From positions 4,064,501-4,128,500 of the forward strand of contig CM018032.1 of assembly GCA_008638375.1 (NCBI GenBank): a stretch of 64,000 bases of DNA, written 5' to 3'. The position numbers and the translations under genes are program-made. Below are positions 35,460 to 48,877 of the stretch, piece by piece. This DNA comes from Nyssa sinensis. Its lineage: Eukaryota > Streptophyta > Magnoliopsida > Cornales > Nyssaceae. The notes below the pieces were generated by a model. It did no database searches and was not told the DNA's origin. It was given only the letters and a program-made list of their open reading frames with translations. Within the stretch, counting starts at the first letter, position 1. Each line of letters opens with the position of its first letter.

Positions 35460-36751
35460 CTAAATAATAGATAGTTGTTTAAGATTGAAGGGATAAACTT
35501 CAGACTTTAGATTGGAAGCATAAGCCTTTGCTGCTATCCAAATATTGACAGCTTCAGTTGGATGCAACCCATCAAAAAAAACATGAATGCTTCTATTTCC
35601 GCATGTCTTCCCACCTCTTATGCATAAAATCCCATTTCCACCTTTCTCTATCGAAACGTCACAACAACCATTGCTCGTATCCTTAAAACCTGTCAACCAC
35701 AAACCAGATTTTCACATCTTCCATGCATGCATGGTAACAATCATCATTTATATATCTTTCCATTTATTAGGGTTTGTTTGAACATTTTTATTTTTCCTTT
35801 AATTGAACAGTCTCATTTACAACTTTTTAAGACTTGTTTTGGATATATCCTGAATTTGAATATTTCTATTTACTTTTTTCTTTCTTTACAAAATGTTTTA
35901 ATACAAAAACTTCTCATTTTTAATGGAAATGGGGTTATTTAATTAAAAGAGAAAAAAATCCAAACTATTAGAAGGTTGGGGGCACATAGGCTCTATACTT
36001 TATAATTAAACGTGAAAAAAAAAATTACTATTGCATCATTAATTTGATACACAAAAGTAATATTTTCATATGAAAATAAGTTATATAAATTTTAGTAATA
36101 TATATATATATATATTTATATATAGACACATATGTTAATTACTTTTTTTTCTTTTTTGGTTCTTCATCCTTTGCAAGTAGACCATAAATTTTTTTGAGAA
36201 GACCATAATTATGAATTCATCATTTCAACAAAAGTGATTGTACTGTAAATGCACCAAATAGGGTTTTTTGTTGTTGTTACAAACCTATTCCCATCCTATC
36301 CTTTCAAACCCCGTCATGCCCTGCATTACCTTCTTCTAAGAATTAATTTTTAAAATTTTTTTAAATAAAATAATTAATTAATATTATTATAAATTAATAA
36401 AAATTTATATATATATACACAAATTTTACACATTATATATATATATATATTTAAATTTACACATGTGAAGGTATTTAAGAGATTATAGTAACATTAAAGA
36501 GTATTAATGTAATTTAAATATATCATCTGGGGCGGGGCGGGTAACCCATCCCGTCTCTAATTTTTATCGTATTTTGGTATCTTCTTTCATCATCTATCTC
36601 ACGTATTTTATTTTTTTTCCAAACCAATCATATTAGGGCAAGTGTTGGGTGAAGCAAGAGATATTATTACATTTATTCCGCAATGGTATGGAAAATATTT
36701 TTTTAGGTGATCACATACATATATATATATATATATATGTGCGTGTGTGAA

Positions 36752-36792
<41 letters not shown>

Positions 36793-39700
36793 AGTGCACG
36801 TGGACGTGGTGATGAAGATATACCATTGATCCAATCAATTATGAATTGAATTACCTTTAGAGGTCGGATTTTTTATGATATCCCTGATAATCTTGTATGA
36901 ATTAACGAAGACAATGTTAGAGGCAGGCATTTGTGGCTTGATGACATCCACCATCGACTTCAAGTAGGTGTTGAAGACATGAGCAGCCCGGTTTTGAGCC
37001 TGTATGCACCCTTCCCTTTTTGGCCGCATTGCCTTCGCCATTGGACTACATCCAATTGGATTCATCGACATCACCACAAACTTTCTACCACCCAAGCTGT
37101 ATAATTTCTGCATCATCATTTGCAGTCATCAAAAAGTACAATTCAGTCATATTTTTAAGACATATCAAAAATATGAAATGCTGATATTGTAATAAAATTC
37201 TAAATCTGGGAAGCTCTAGTTTTTAGACTATTGGTAAATTACACTCACCTCATTTGGTTTTTTTTTATATATATATATAATTCACTATCCTCCTTGGTGT
37301 ACACATAATAGTCTTGTCACAGAAAGAATGACACGTGAACAAAGTAAAGTCGCACAGACATTGTTCTGATCTGCCCACTTCAGAGACTTGGTTCCATTTA
37401 GGGAAGTGACTTGAGGTCACCTCTCAATGACGAGATCAAGTGATTAGTCCCAAATTAATCCCAATTTTCTCTCCATCTCAATCTTATTAAAATGGTATGT
37501 GCACATCTATAAAAAGATAGTAATATTACGCCTCAAGGTATGACCTAATTTCTTGATTAAGTTACGGTTTACATCATCTTTTTGATCCCTAACTAACTTG
37601 ATCATTGGAGAGTTCTTCACAGGACTCTCTTCGGTGATGTTTAACAGCCTATTTTTCAGGCTCATGATCAAGAGCTCTCCACCGTTAAACCTTTGTAATC
37701 TAAATTTGTTCACAACACTCTCCTACTAGACATATCGGTCTGATGCCGTTAACAAAATAGTTATTTTATAAATTTACTTTAATTTGTTTATCATTTTTTT
37801 GATCAAAACGTAAAAAAAATCATGGCAAAATTGTCATTTTGAGAAAACCAAATTGCCAACACTAGTAAGAAATTTTTTGATTAGCAATGGTCCATCACTT
37901 TAGCTGATAATATATGGCAAATTGTTACATCATAGGAGAGGTCACTAATAACTGAAATTGAAAAAAATTAGAATAGGTGAGCTTATTTATTTTGAAGAAT
38001 AGCCAATTGAGGTAAGAGATGAGGATATTGTTAAAACTACTTTTACTATCAAGAGGGTGGCATCTTCCAAATTTTACTTTTCATTAATTGATGTACAAAT
38101 GTTAGCTTGACAATTATATATGTATCAATGGGTTACTACATGCTGGCATCTTCCAAGTTCTATTTTCATTAATTGATGTACAAATGTTAGGTCTTGGCAA
38201 TTATGTATATATCTATGGGTTACCTAGTGGCCCAAACTGTTGTAGCACAGAGATCCCCTGCCTACCAGTTGGTACTCTTTAACAGGCCTGGAATTGATAA
38301 ATATTAATTAGAGGGCCCAAACTTGTGCCCTATTTTTCCCATTCAAAAGTTTTGTACTACTCCAGAAATAGTGTGAAAGGGACATTTTTAAGATCAATCC
38401 TACCTTGAAATAGTGCATTTAAGGCAAGATGTGTTTGGTCCTTCACTCAATCTGGCAACCCTTCCACTATAGAACTATTTCTAATTTCATTAATTGATAA
38501 AGGAAGGAATTCTATATATTTACTTCTTGTGTGCAATGACTAGGTTATAGTAGCCGCCCTTACTCAAAGGAACCCCAACCACTCAAAGTCATCATACAAC
38601 TCAAAAAATGTTTCATTTCAATGTTGGTATTTCATAATCATAAATATACTATAACAAATACAGAAATAAAGTTTAGTCTAGAACTAAGAGGAAGAAGTAA
38701 AACTTATGATCTCCCCTTTAGAGTGATCATGAGTTACTAACTAGAGTAGTTCTAGTTAGCCAATGGAAGTTATTAACAAGAAATTATTTCAAAATTTTAA
38801 TGTAATTTTACAAAATTATGAATAATATTTGAATACTCAAATGTTTGTGTCCAAATACTCACATGAAGTGGATCTTGTTAGTGAGACCTGTGATGATAAG
38901 TCTTATCTCATGTGAGTGTTAGGCACCAAATATTTGAACATTAAATCGTTGCTAAAAAATTTGGTGACCAGGACATTTCGTGACTGAACTAACATCCAAT
39001 AGTTAGATAGCATGTATGATTCTGCCTACTTTGTAAGACATAGTCTCAATACGAGCTTATTAGAGGCATAACACTGGTCAATAGGGTCAGTGTTTGTCGG
39101 AAGGAGGGGGACTAAGGAAGCCATGCCTCCCCCCTCCCAACAAAACTTTGGAAATGGTAATTTTTGTCTCTTGTTTTGTTAGTTTTTATTACAACTTGGC
39201 CTCTCAATTTTTTATTATTATATATTTGTAAAAATTTCTTTAAATTTTAACATCGATAATTTGGCCACCTAAATCAAATGTGACCGCCCAGGGTGCCAAA
39301 GATTTTTAGGCTTTGGGACATGAACCAACTGTACAAAGTCAATGTATAAATGAACCAGAATTCAGGTATTATAAATGCACCTTGAGATGCAGAGAGAGTT
39401 TGGTGGTCAGATTGGCAGTGAAAGCTTCAAGACTGACATTGGTGTTGGAGATGAAGTAATTGAATGAGTAATCGTTCCCTCCACTTCCCACCACAAACAG
39501 GTAGTGTGGGAGTGATTCTCTGCTGCTGCACCCCAGCTGCACCTCCAAATCAGGCAAGGTTACTTCCTCAAAGTTTCTGATTTGTTGATTCAAAGATATC
39601 ACACGGCCCTGAAATGCATATCATACATACAAGGATAAGCTTCATCTGAAAGAAAGAAAGAAAGGAAAAAGAAAAGAAAAGGGGGATTCAATAACTTGTC

Positions 39701-41261
39701 ACTTCTTTCTCACACCATTTATCAAAATGATGGAAAGAACAATTTAATGTTGTTTCGTGACTAAGGCTATAGCTAAAACTAGTTGGCACATGTGTAAGGA
39801 TTAATTTGAAATTTTTTTTTTATACTTTATTTTTTTATAATTTTTATTTTCCTGCATTTATCTAAAATTTTTCACGCTTTACTTTTATTTTAATTCCAAT
39901 TTGTTACTATCAACTTTATCGGTTTATTTGTATACATGAATTTTTTAGGGGTCTCTTTTATTCATTAAACTTTTTTTAATTTGTGAGTTTCTCTATATCA
40001 ATAAATTAGTTATATATTAAAATATAATTAATTAATATTAAATTTTTATACTATTTTATTTTTAAATTTATGATCAAATATTTAGCAAAAAATTTGCCCA
40101 CTTAGATAAATATTTGACTTAGTCCAAGTCAGGTGATGAACAATTGCTTGACCCTGTGAAAGCAACCAAAAGCTTCCTGATAATGATATTACCACTCAAG
40201 TATGTAGTTATTATTGAATTTATTAAGTTAATCCACAGCTGTTAAGGTGCCAATTTCTAGTCAAGTGATCCAATTTATGAAGCAAAGATTAAAAAAAAAA
40301 AAAGCTTTCCTAAATTTAACTCTCTTTCGAACATGAAATTATATACATGTATATATATATATATATATATAGGTACTTTGCGGAGGAGTTTCTGAATAAA
40401 TTGCAAGATAGATTGCCTTATTGCTACAATCCCACAAACACAGCTTACAAGCATGTGTTGGTGAGTTAAGGCGTCATTCATTTTGGTATTTTCTTTAAAT
40501 TTAAAAATGATGACCTCTATTTTTCACAATTTTACTACAATATTCTCATCTTCTATTCATTCTCTAAATTTCTATTCTTTTATTAAAAAAAAGGCATATT
40601 AATCTCTATATTTTGACAAGAATAATAGATAAATATTGTATGAATAGTGATTAGAATAGATCTTCAATTTTTTTTTTTCGAAATGAAGACATATCTTCTA
40701 ATTTTCATTTATAAAAATGGGTTATAGTTGATTTTTTTATTCCATCTTCGTATATGAAAATATGATCATGGGTTGAAGATGCTCTCAGACGCTAAAAACT
40801 CTTGATTATCATAGTAAAGAGAAAAGAGAAGAAGAAGAGGATAATCTGTGAGTTACCACAAGTGAGCCGGTATCGTCTAGTATCCCAGAAGCACCGGATG
40901 CGAAGTTGACACCATGAACGATCCTACTTCCCTTCGTTGAGGGATTATTGAATGCCGGAATATAGGAAGGAAGCTTAAGCTGGTCCCCAAGAAGGTCGAT
41001 GACATTCTTTCCATTGGTAAATCTTCCAGAAGGGCCAAGAGGGAAATCTATTCCATATGGCAAGTAATCAGCCTTGGCCATTGAGTCTTGGAGGAAGTTG
41101 TTGTTGCCATTGTCAACCAGAGAGCTTCCAAACACAAACATGCCTTTGATCTTAGCTGATGTATCTTCTTCTACTACCCTGCAATAACAACTGCATGGAA
41201 GGAAGCAAGCCAGGAAAGAGAAGCATAACAAGAGAAGTTTTGAAGAGGTCTTTTGAGCCAT
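35460..41261 (-). CDS. Secreted GDSL esterase/lipase, four exons
   Basis: SGNH-fold hydrolase of the plant GDSL family, expected to act on ester bonds of lipids or cutin-type substrates outside the cell. Exons on the - strand: 41261-40857, 39608-39381, 37107-36855, 35689-35460; all GT..AG, phases agree, total 1116 bases (371 residues), normal for the family. A signal peptide (LLLLCFSFLACFLPCSC, residues ~9-25) precedes block I at ~44-55, which reads FGSSLVDNGNNN: Asp of GDSL is Ser, but the nucleophile Ser47 remains. Block II is GVNFASGASG, block III is GSGGNDYSFNY, block V is FFDGLHPTEA with catalytic Asp and His. GRKFVVMSMNPIGCSP is also typical. The start at 41261 was chosen for its good context (ACACAATGGCTC) just before the signal peptide; in-frame ATGs at 41303 and 41351 are alternatives. 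Confidence 0.92.
36755..36787. repeat. (GT)n microsatellite in GDSL intron 3
   Basis: GT run next to a TATA run (36718-36738), inside the 1.17 kb third intron. Confidence 0.9.
37108..39380 (-). other. GDSL intron 2, 2.3 kb
   Basis: Contains a ~86-base tandem duplication at about 38059-38230 (both copies carry CATCTTCCAA and TTAATTGATGTACAAATG) and a fragment at 37225-37320 that starts AAATTACACTCACCTCATTTGG, resembling the MULE-family terminus seen at 9.8 kb. Nothing else is recognised. Confidence 0.6.
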
Positions 41262-41357
41262 TGTGTTCACAATGTGGTGGCCTTTGGGGGATGTTTCAAA
41301 CATGTAAAACTGGGATTGATGGGGATCCCATTTATTGCAAAGGAGTCCCATGGCTCT

Positions 41358-41372
41358 TATAATTAAATACAG
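41358..41372 (-). promoter_or_regulatory. Candidate TATA region of the GDSL gene
   Basis: On the - strand TTTAATTATAAG lies about 100 bases before the chosen start codon. This supports initiation at 41261 rather than 41351, which would leave almost no leader. Confidence 0.3.
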
Positions 41373-41399
41373 AAAATTATTTCAGACAGGTCATATCAT

Positions 41400-43525
41400 A
41401 TAACTCTGTCCATCATAAAAGGTGGAACTACGCTAACTACATTAAAAAAAAATAAACACTTGCATCAATCATTCAAACAAGAGCTCAGTACTTCTATGAT
41501 TTTAGTATTAATGAGTTTCATTGGGACTTACTTTGAATGATAAAATAACAGTCATCATCGTATCGGTAAGAAAAATGTACCTTGTTGTGACAATTGTCAA
41601 TTTTGTTTTTAATTGAGTAATTTATATTAATATATTTTGAAATTTATGATAATGATATTAATCTTTTTTAAGGTTTATGAAATTACGTTTATATTTTTTA
41701 CTTTACTTGATAAATTATAAATATTTTTTCTAGTAAAAAAATATTTTTAAAAATCAAAATGACAAAACAACTATTTCATATTTTTTTATTACATTTTTTC
41801 AATTTTGACTAATTATTATTATTTTTTAATTTTCAAATAAATATTGATTAAAATGTTAAATTTATTTTTATATAAAACAAAAATAAATTATTTACCTCAA
41901 ATTTACTATTTATATTAAATTTTAAAAAAAAGTTAAACAAAATTGGTTAAAATTAAAAAAAAAAAAGGAAGAAAAAACCTTTAAAAGAGTAGTTTTATTA
42001 TTTTTAAAAAAAAATTGACTGAAAAAATATTTATAGTTTATTAATAAAATAAAAGAAATGAATGAAATTTTAAAAAATATGAGAGAATCAGTCTAAGTTA
42101 CCCTTTAGAGTTTTCAGAGTCGAACCCACTTGGTCAAGCTCACCCTTAATCCTTCAAAGGGGAAAGTGGAAACTTCTGCCATTAATACCATGGCAAAGGA
42201 AACGGTCACCATGGCTCTTAATTCTAAGTTGACTATATAATTGAAATATATAATTTTGGAAATTAAAAATATTATAAGAAAAATGTTATTCTTTCTAAAT
42301 TTGTATTTCAAATTTCAATTCTAAATAATGTGACATATAAAAATCATATTAATTAAATAATTTTAAGTATTGCTAGTATAATTCAGTATTATGTCAATAT
42401 TACACTATTTAAAATAATAATTTTGAAAAAAAGTAACATTATTCATATTATAATGTCACTTTGAAATTTGAGAATTACTCAATATATATGTGAGGGATGA
42501 GCAACTTTGACTAGGCATTATAATTTTCAAACTTTTCCTTTTCTTTCTGTGTAAAAGGAAACTTATTAAAAGCTTAAAAACATTTTGTTTTATATTTTTA
42601 CAGATAAATACACACACCCTATTTATCTATATTCTTATTTGGGACTCAAAAGCTAAGCCTCTTCTTTTTAAGATGAAAGGGAGATTGTTGAAGCTCTTGT
42701 ATTTACCTAAAAAGGAAAAAATTATTGAAGCTGATGTCTGGTGTTAAAGCAAGAACTTCTACTAAAAGTGTAATTTTGTCTTAACATTTATTAATTTTTG
42801 TCCATTTCATGTATTTCTTAATTATTATTATTTTTTATTTTTTGTGGTCAAATAATCAGGGACTTACCTTATTTAGACTCTTTCTATTTGAGAATTCATC
42901 CAGTTTTTTCTATTTTAATAAAAAATTCCAAACTTTGGGGAGGATATAGCCCCCCTTCCTCTTAGTCTAAACTAAGTTCCGTTCTTGCACTACAACAAAT
43001 TGATATTTTTTCGAGGGTCACATCTACAAATTTTAGAAATTCATGTTTATGCATCAAAAATATTATAATTTTTCTAACGCATAACTATATTATCGGTATT
43101 ACTTTTTATTTCCGACAAAACCATTTATCAGAATTAATTTATTACTATAACACTTTTTTTTATCCGAATTAATTTTGAAAATTCATATTACCCACAAGTA
43201 TATGCGTCGGAAATGGTGTAAAAATATTACTATAACACTAATTGTCATGGATATACCAATTATAATCATCGCGAGTCCAGAGTTGACAAAGGTATATGCT
43301 ATTATACATGAGCAAATGTAAATTGGTGGGCTCCTAAAAATTTGAAAATTTTGATTTTTTATTATTATTTGGTTATAATTTATCAGAAATTTTTCTTTCC
43401 CAATTTTTTTGAATTCTCATATAAACCTTTTTCAAAATTGTAATATATACAATACTTTCACTCTTAAGGTAAATATTCTGAATCTATCACTGCCAGTTGC
43501 ACAGAGACAATCATATATACAAATA

Positions 43526-43601
<76 letters not shown>

Positions 43602-44700
43602 TGTACATGTACCAAAATAATCTAGACATGAAATTTTTGCTTTAACGTATTAACAACAAAAGTTTGGCTCAAGAATGATATATAATGTGGCTGTTTGTGT
43701 GCCTCAACATATATAAATATATGTATGTATGTATGTATATATATATATATATATATATATGGTAAGCGAAGGATTTGGTAGTCCCAAAAAATAATAAATA
43801 AATAAAAACAAGAACAAATGAGCTGGATTGAACGTGCTATATGGCTAATTTGCTATCAGACAAAAGTAGTGTATATTTCATTGATAGCTAACATGTCGAT
43901 TTTATAATTGCTCTACAATTAGTTCTATAATAACAGGAGCAAAGTATAGGTTGGCCAAAGAACAACTCTTGCATTGAATAATTGCTCCTATGCCCACAAG
44001 ATATTTATAATTGTATTATTAAGATCAAATTATATGGGACTAAGGAGCTGTCAAAATTTGAAATATATTTTTTTTACTATAAAAAATTTATTAGAACTTT
44101 TAAAAATTCAGAGTTATTCTTCAAAATTTCACATTTTCATAAAAGTTTCATATATTCTAATTCTTACATGTTTGTCCTCTAAGTGTATTCTCTTGGATCT
44201 GTGACTGCCTATGATCCACAAGTCATAAATATATATTGAATTTGAGTTAAGATCAAAGAATGTGAGAATTGAATTCAAGATTGTGAGGTTATAATCAAGT
44301 CATCCATTGGGAGATTGGGTACTAGTTCCTTATAAAGTGCTTAATTAGTATAAGGTCCAACTCAAAATATGTTAATCTATAAAATCGTTAAATATTTTGT
44401 TGACAAAAATATCTCTTTAGTATAAAAAGCCAAATGTATTAGGAGAATTCTTCTAAAAAATTCATGTTTGACATGCAAGTTGTTTTTACCACTGTCACGT
44501 CATCACTATTTTTTTTATGAATTTTAAAATTAAATAACTAGCAATATATAAATATGTTTTTCATAAAAATTATATATTTCAATTTTAAAAATCGAGATCT
44601 ATCAAACAAAATACGTATTGAATATGAATTCAGTAAAAAAAAAAAAATCATGTCTTTGAATAGAGAAATTTAGTTCTATGGATTGAAATTTGAGATTTTT
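41400..44700. other. AT-rich intergenic DNA
   Basis: No gene seen. The segment 41585-42110 shares words such as AATTTATTTTTATATAAAA and AAAATTGGT with the MITE at 61.2-61.6 kb and may be a degraded relative. The rest is unclassified. Confidence 0.5.
43526..43597. repeat. Compound (GT)n(GA)n microsatellite
   Basis: About 12 GT units followed by about 24 GA units; a TATG/TA run follows at about 43720-43760. Confidence 0.97.
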
Positions 44701-44704
44701 TGTT

Positions 44705-45787
44705 AAGGAAAAAACCATGCTAATTAGTATTTTCGGGTTGTCATGGAACTAAAACTGCAATTAGTTCCTAATGAATTAACATGCAAATTTTATATCACTA
44801 GAAAGCTCTTTGAGTTTATTTTCAAACAAAAAAAAATAGAGGTCAGTTTTCATTTTTTAAGAATAAAATATGACAATTTTACCACAACATGTTCAGGTTG
44901 TCACTCAATAGGGAATTTTTGTTAAATAGATTTTTGGATTGTTTTCAAATTTAAATTGCAATCTGCTCGTAATGAATTAGAATGCAAATCTTATATCACT
45001 AGAGAGTTCTATGAATCTACTTTCCTACAAAAAAAAATGGAGCTCAGTTTTGATTTTTCTAGAGCAAGATATGATCATTTTACCACAACATGTTCCGGTT
45101 GTCACTCAACAGAGATTTTTTGTTAAATAGTATTTTTGGGTTGTTTTCAAATTAAAACTACAATCTGCTCTTAATGAATTAACATGCAAATCTTATATCA
45201 CAGAAAATTCTATGAGTTTACTTTCCAACAACAAAAATGGAGCTCAATTTTGATTTTTGTAAAACAATATATGACTATTTTACCACAGTATATTCAAGTT
45301 GTCACTCAACGGAGAATTTTTTTTAAATTGTATTTTTGGGCTGTTTTCAAATTAAAATTTTAATATGCACCAATGAATTAGCATGCAAATCCTATATCAC
45401 TAAAAAGCTCTTTGAGTCTAATTTCTAAAAAAAAACAAATCTCAATTTTGATTTTTCTAGAATAAGATATCACCATTTTACCACAGTATGTTCAAGTTGT
45501 CATTCAACAGAAAATTTTTGTTAAATAATATTTTTGGGCTATTTTCAAAGATAAACTGCAATTTACTCCTAATGAATTAGTATACAAATCTTATATCATT
45601 AGAAATTTCTATGAGTTTACTTTCTAACAAAAAAAAAAAAACCAGAACTCAGTTTTAATTTTTTTAGAGCAAGATATAACTATTTTACTATAACATAATC
45701 AAGCTGCCACCCAATAGAGAATTTTTATTAAATAATATTTTTGAGTTGTTTTTAAATTAAAACTGCAATCTGTTCCTAATGAATTAG
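44705..45787. repeat. ~200-bp satellite, about five copies
   Basis: The landmark GTTGTCACTCAA and variants recur near 44897, 45098, 45298, 45496 and 45703, giving periods of 201, 200, 198 and 207. Each unit also has AATGAATTA(A/G)CATGCAAAT, ATATCACTAGA and TTTTACCACA. Copies have diverged by perhaps 10-20%. The array ends abruptly at 45787, where a different repeat begins. Confidence 0.9.
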
Positions 45788-46340
45788 TGTCACGACCCGG
45801 CACCCCACCCTACGCGGATACCGAGAACGTGATGCCAATTAGCCACCTTGTCGATTTTTTCTATCAACAATGCAACTAACCAAAGGCGACTTCTGAACTT
45901 TACAATGAATTGCATTCCAAATATAGGGTCAAAACAGCAAAAATTAAACCCTTTTTAAATCAGAATGCAACTCATTCAAACACATCAGAGCACGTCTAGA
46001 ATCAATCACCAAATATCTCTAGAGTATTAATACACATGCCCCAATGCATTTATTCTATATCAATGAATTACTTAAAGTGAAAGTTACACCAATACAATTC
46101 ACCTGATCAAAGCTCATCCCCAATGACCAAAAATAAGAATCTCCAAATACAATTTAATCACGTGAACCAACACACTAGGCTAACCTCATCACTCATAATG
46201 CAATATTATAATACATAATCTTAGACTTAACCTTTCAAAGTACATGGTTAACTTGACTTGGCGTTTATCTCATCAGTGTCATTCCAAATCACGTTCCATT
46301 GGAAATAAAATAAATAAAAGAAACAAGAGAAATAAGAGAG
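45788..46340 (+). mobile_element. LTR-like fragment starting TGTCACGACCC
   Basis: The start TGTCACGACCCGGCACCCC and GC-rich lead are typical of plant Ty3-gypsy-style LTR beginnings. No second LTR or coding domain is seen, so this may be a solo or truncated LTR inserted in, or adjoining, the satellite. The right boundary is uncertain. Confidence 0.4.
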
Positions 46341-48877
46341 AAAACAATAGTGATACAAAAGCCCTATTTTTTTTAACATGTTATACCCGCTGTACTTAAA
46401 AATTTGTTGAAGTTTTGTTGTAATTTAAATTGAAAAAAGTAAGCAAGTGAAACTTTTAGAATATGTAACCACTATATGACATAAAAAAATTTCAAACTTC
46501 CAACAGACTTTGTTGGTCATTTATTTTGAACTAATTAAAGTCTAATGGGCCACTTTATTTTGTGAATTCTGTATGAATTTTATTTTCTTTGTATTACATG
46601 ATCCCATTTTTACACAATTTTTTTTCTTTTTTTACAGAATTTCTTATGTAATAAAATTTTTATTTTGTTAAAAAAAGTTAATTAATTTAATTAATTAATT
46701 ATAATATAAAACTGTCTCATTTTCTGTGATAAGAATATCAAGAATCTTCTTGTCCCGGTAACAAGAGATAATAATTAGATAACACTAAAGGACTTGTTCT
46801 TTCTGAAATTGAGTCGCTGCTCATTTCCCTAGTTTATTGCTAAGCTAATAATTCAAACATTATACAATTCGATGGCAGGCAATGCATCTGTTTCCGCAAA
46901 CAAATATTATACATTCCATTCCTCAAGGGTCCTAACTTAAGAAAAAGAAAAGGGCAAAAGAACTAATTTAATCAAGGTAGACTTTAATATCAATCCCATT
47001 ATCAATGAGGGACTGAACAACAGCTCTTATCTTCCCTTCAAACTTGTCCCTATCCCTTGGAGTATAAGAAGCTGTGTACACATCAGCTTCTCTTGCCCTC
47101 TCACTAAAATCCGGCCTACGGCCAAACATGCCGGTATATCTGATCGTGATGGGAGCGCGGCATTGATGTCTTTGGAGTTGGTACCAGCAACTGCAACCTG
47201 CTTACTCGTTACTCTGTGGGTGAGTGAAGCTGAAACAAAGCGCTTTGAGATGAACACATCGAGTGTAAATGGTTCCATGTAAGCTATTGTACGTTGTTTG
47301 AATGATACATGCTTGTCTGGATTCTTTGACTTCTTCTCTTTCTGGTATGTGTATGGCCTGCCATTGTCATCATCAACGAAATCTTGTACCCCAAAAAAGC
47401 TTCTGGGTGCAGAACGAGGCTGTAATACGATAAAAAGGAGAAACCAAGAACACATCATAAGCAAGTTTGACTTCTCAACAAGCTCCTAGTAAAGCTGCTG
47501 AAACTTCACCTTTGTTTTTTAAATACTCGATCCCAACGTTTTGGTAGATTTTACAAGAATTTTGTCATTTTTGGTGATACCAAGTTAGAGAGTTGGGACA
47601 CCAGTCAAGTCAATCCAAGAGCTATCAAGTGAGAAACAAAGAACAAATCACAAGTTTCACTTCTCAACATGATTTTACGTCTTAAAATAAATGACATTTT
47701 GCTAAATTTTAAACACCAAAGTACAATTTTTTTAATACTCAACTCCAACATTTTGGTAGATTTTACAAGAAGCTTGTCACTCCCCTCGTGAAGTTAGTTT
47801 CTCTTGATGTTTAAAAATCTCATGTTACTTCATCCACCACCTCTCAATTCATGTGGATACATTGAAGTACTTCAGCCACTAAATTGGAATAGTTCCCACC
47901 TCAAAAACCACTGCATGAAAGCTAAACCATTTTAATCAGCTGGCCTAAAGCATTTCCACATCTGTCGCATCTCAACTACAGTACCACTGGTAAATTTCCA
48001 CAACCTAGTTGGTCAAGATTCTAAGACCTTTCCTGGAGTCTGCTCCAACACTAATTAAGTATAGAGAAAAAATTCCATTAATCAAAACATAAAGTTACAG
48101 AGGGAGTCTCAGAACCCTCTCACAAAACTCATTTTTTCCACCAAAAAGCAATTTATGTGTCCTAATTGCTAAACCCTGAAATATGAAACTGGGCCAAACT
48201 CTCAATCTGGGTAGAGTGTCGACTGGCACTCTCGTAGTGCCGCAGTATATTTTGCAAACTTCCTAAAATCTGCTCCAAATGTTCAAGTGCCTTCAACAGG
48301 CTAAAAGGGGTGTTTATGATACTCCCATGCCGCTAATAGATGCCTAAAATGCTACTCAGTTGAGAGGAAAATGGCCATTCTATTTGTTCACTAAAGTGGC
48401 CGAGGCTCTCAGGCATTTTGATGTAAAATTACATCATGTTGTAGCTTCCCTTGCAATCTCCACATATTTGTAGGGTGATAATTGGAAATCTAGGATCTTC
48501 AACAGTCATTTTTTCCAGAGGTTAACTAAGAATTTGCCAAGCCATACAAATATCCATGACAAGAGGACCAGTTCTCCTAGTAAGTCTCTACTTTGCTTAC
48601 ATTAATCCTCATATGACCTCTGTTCCAATATATGATGCCTAAACCAGTTTCACTCCAATTCGAGGTTCAATAAAATTAAACTATTAGGACTACAATCACT
48701 TTCTATACTATTTGTTTGTTAAATCTACTTTTTTCATAATAGTAATGAATTATTCATGTTTGTTCGTTCTAGATCCCAGCAAATTCTTCAACATCCCACT
48801 CTCATCTCCCTACCTATTTCTCCTTTGATATTTTATAGTCAATAACAAGACATATAAAAGAAAAGAAGGGGGGAACA

